NCBI GenBank assembly: GCA_963777625.1
Contig: CAVZRO010000010.1
Location: forward strand, 1-20,135
From: DATDIC01 sp963777625
GTDB lineage: Bacteria > Pseudomonadota > Alphaproteobacteria > Acetobacterales > Acetobacteraceae
Length of the DNA: 20,135 nt
Direction of reading: 5' to 3'
Shown: one piece after another, positions 19,254-20,135 of the stretch
Layout: every line of letters starts with the position of its first letter
Numbering within the stretch: the first letter of the stretch is position 1
The notes under the pieces: generated by a model
Database searches by the model: none
The model's input: only the letters and a program-made list of their open reading frames with translations
Told to the model about the DNA's origin: nothing
Position numbers and translations under genes: made by a program

Positions 19254-20135
19254 CTACGGGCCGGAGCGAGGCGGTACGTTCGCGAAGAGGTCGCCGAGCC
19301 CTTCAGCCATCGTCGGGTGGGCAAGGATTGCTTCCCGCAGCTTCGGATAGGGCAGGTCTGCCACCATCGCCGTTTGCACGACAGCCATGACTTCGCCGGC
19401 TTCGGCACCGATCATCGTAAAGCCGAGGATGTGGTCGTCACTTGCGCCGACGAGGGCCTTCATGAAGCCCTGTGTCTCGTCTGTCGTCGCCGTCCGTCGG
19501 ACGCTGCTCATCGGCAGCCGGGTGACGCGGACGGTCACATTTCGCTGTTGTGCTTCGCGTTCGCTCAGTCCGACGTGAGCGAGCGGCGGCTCGGTAAACA
19601 TGCAGTAAGGAACCAGCCGCCCGCGCGTGCTGCGGTTGGCGCCCGCCAAATTGTCCCGGATGATTCGAAAGTCGTCGATGGAGACGTGCGTGAATTGCGG
19701 GCTGCCGGCGCACTCCCCGATCGCCCAGACGTTGGGCGCGGTGGTCTCCAGCCGCTCGTTGACGCGGATATAGCCGTGCGCATCCAATTCGACGCCGGTC
19801 TCTTCTAGTCCGCTGCCGGCGGTGTTGGGAACGCGCCCCGCCGCCACGAAGATGTCGCTGCCCTCGATCTTTTCCTCGCCGGAGGGGGTGCGCACGGTCA
19901 GGCCGACGCTGTCGCCGGATCGGCCCTGCACATCGAGAGTTTGCGCCTGGCAGAGAAATTGAATGCCCTCTTCCCTCAAAATTCGTTGCACTTCGTCGGC
20001 GACGTCGGGATCCTCGCGCGCCATCAGCTGAGCACCGGTCTCGATCACGGTCACACGGCTCCCGAAGCGGCGATAAGCCTGGGCCAGTTCGAGGCCGACA
20101 TAGCCGCCGCCGAGCACCACCAGATGCGAGGGTGC
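19254..20135 (-). CDS. FAD-dependent pyridine nucleotide-disulfide oxidoreductase (3' part)
   Basis: The frame runs off the right edge; 294 codons of the C-terminal two thirds are visible. It begins in the NAD-binding Rossmann segment (VLGGGYVGLELAQAYRRFGS). Then come the FAD-binding motif (VWAIGECAG, near 19715-19740) and the dimerisation domain (PPLAHVGLSEREA, AEAGEVMAVVQTAMVADLPY, HPTMAEGLGDLF). This is the lipoamide dehydrogenase/mercuric reductase superfamily. The first FAD site and redox-active CxxxxC lie outside the window. The HPTMAEGL motif with no following E.E pattern fits the uncharacterised FAD-containing oxidoreductase group better than true lipoamide dehydrogenase. It converges with the SDR gene. 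Confidence 0.9.
   Translation of the reverse strand, partial: APSHLVVLGGGYVGLELAQAYRRFGSRVTVIETGAQLMAREDPDVADEVQRILREEGIQFLCQAQTLDVQGRSGDSVGLTVRTPSGEEKIEGSDIFVAAGRVPNTAGSGLEETGVELDAHGYIRVNERLETTAPNVWAIGECAGSPQFTHVSIDDFRIIRDNLAGANRSTRGRLVPYCMFTEPPLAHVGLSEREAQQRNVTVRVTRLPMSSVRRTATTDETQGFMKALVGASDDHILGFTMIGAEAGEVMAVVQTAMVADLPYPKLREAILAHPTMAEGLGDLFANVPPRSGP

Overview
The window looks like accessory, probably plasmid-borne, DNA of a high-GC alphaproteobacterium. An Acetobacteraceae host (Acidiphilium-like) is the best guess. This rests on codon use, the RHE_PE00001-type protein, a Prim-Pol replication protein, KfrA-like coiled-coil proteins and a MazE/DUF3018-MazF pair. The host is inferred; no marker gene fixes it. 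No rRNA, tRNA or CRISPR array was seen.

Layout. Positions 1-2100 are insertion-sequence territory. A complete 1456-bp IS3-family element (433-1888) has 23-bp imperfect terminal repeats and a GTT target duplication, and it sits inside an older broken gene beside an IS4-like transposase relic. Positions 2200-4500 hold a four-helix membrane protein, an ISNCY-like relic, a small membrane-protein gene, a frameshifted DUF1992 gene and a small hypothetical gene. Positions 4600-6500 are a run of small minus-strand genes, two of them encoding exported peptides, separated by near-identical GGCCGGC hairpin terminators. Positions 6650-7700 hold a short HTH gene coupled to a broken small gene, an IS3 orfB relic and a 46-aa membrane protein.

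Positions 7900-12660 are the most unusual part. There are four KfrA-like coiled-coil proteins, three with an N-terminal HTH and one without. The one without an HTH is the third gene of a MazEF-type operon. Small membrane peptides and several paralogous small-ORF families lie between them. The two HTH paralogs starting at 8780 (minus strand) and 11867 (plus strand) have different palindromic sites upstream. Each carries the same palindrome again inside its own gene, in the linker between HTH and coiled coil.

Positions 12700-16750 look like plasmid maintenance functions: a tyrosine recombinase, a dif-like inverted repeat with a 6-bp centre between divergent genes, an RHE_PE00001 (DUF1612/HTH) protein and a frameshifted Prim-Pol/PriCT/winged-helix replication protein. 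Positions 16750-18200 lack convincing genes but contain hairpins, an AT-rich patch, iteron-like repeats and a diverged tandem duplication; this is a candidate origin region. The right edge holds a frameshifted short-chain dehydrogenase and the 3' part of a flavoprotein disulfide reductase.

Several genes carry single short indels that break otherwise good reading frames: DUF1992, Prim-Pol, SDR, two copies of the SRRWL family and the gene hit by the IS. This is either real decay or assembly error, and raw reads would decide. The working model is a plasmid with a Prim-Pol replication module, a recombinase that may resolve multimers, a toxin-antitoxin stabiliser and self-regulating KfrA-like proteins.
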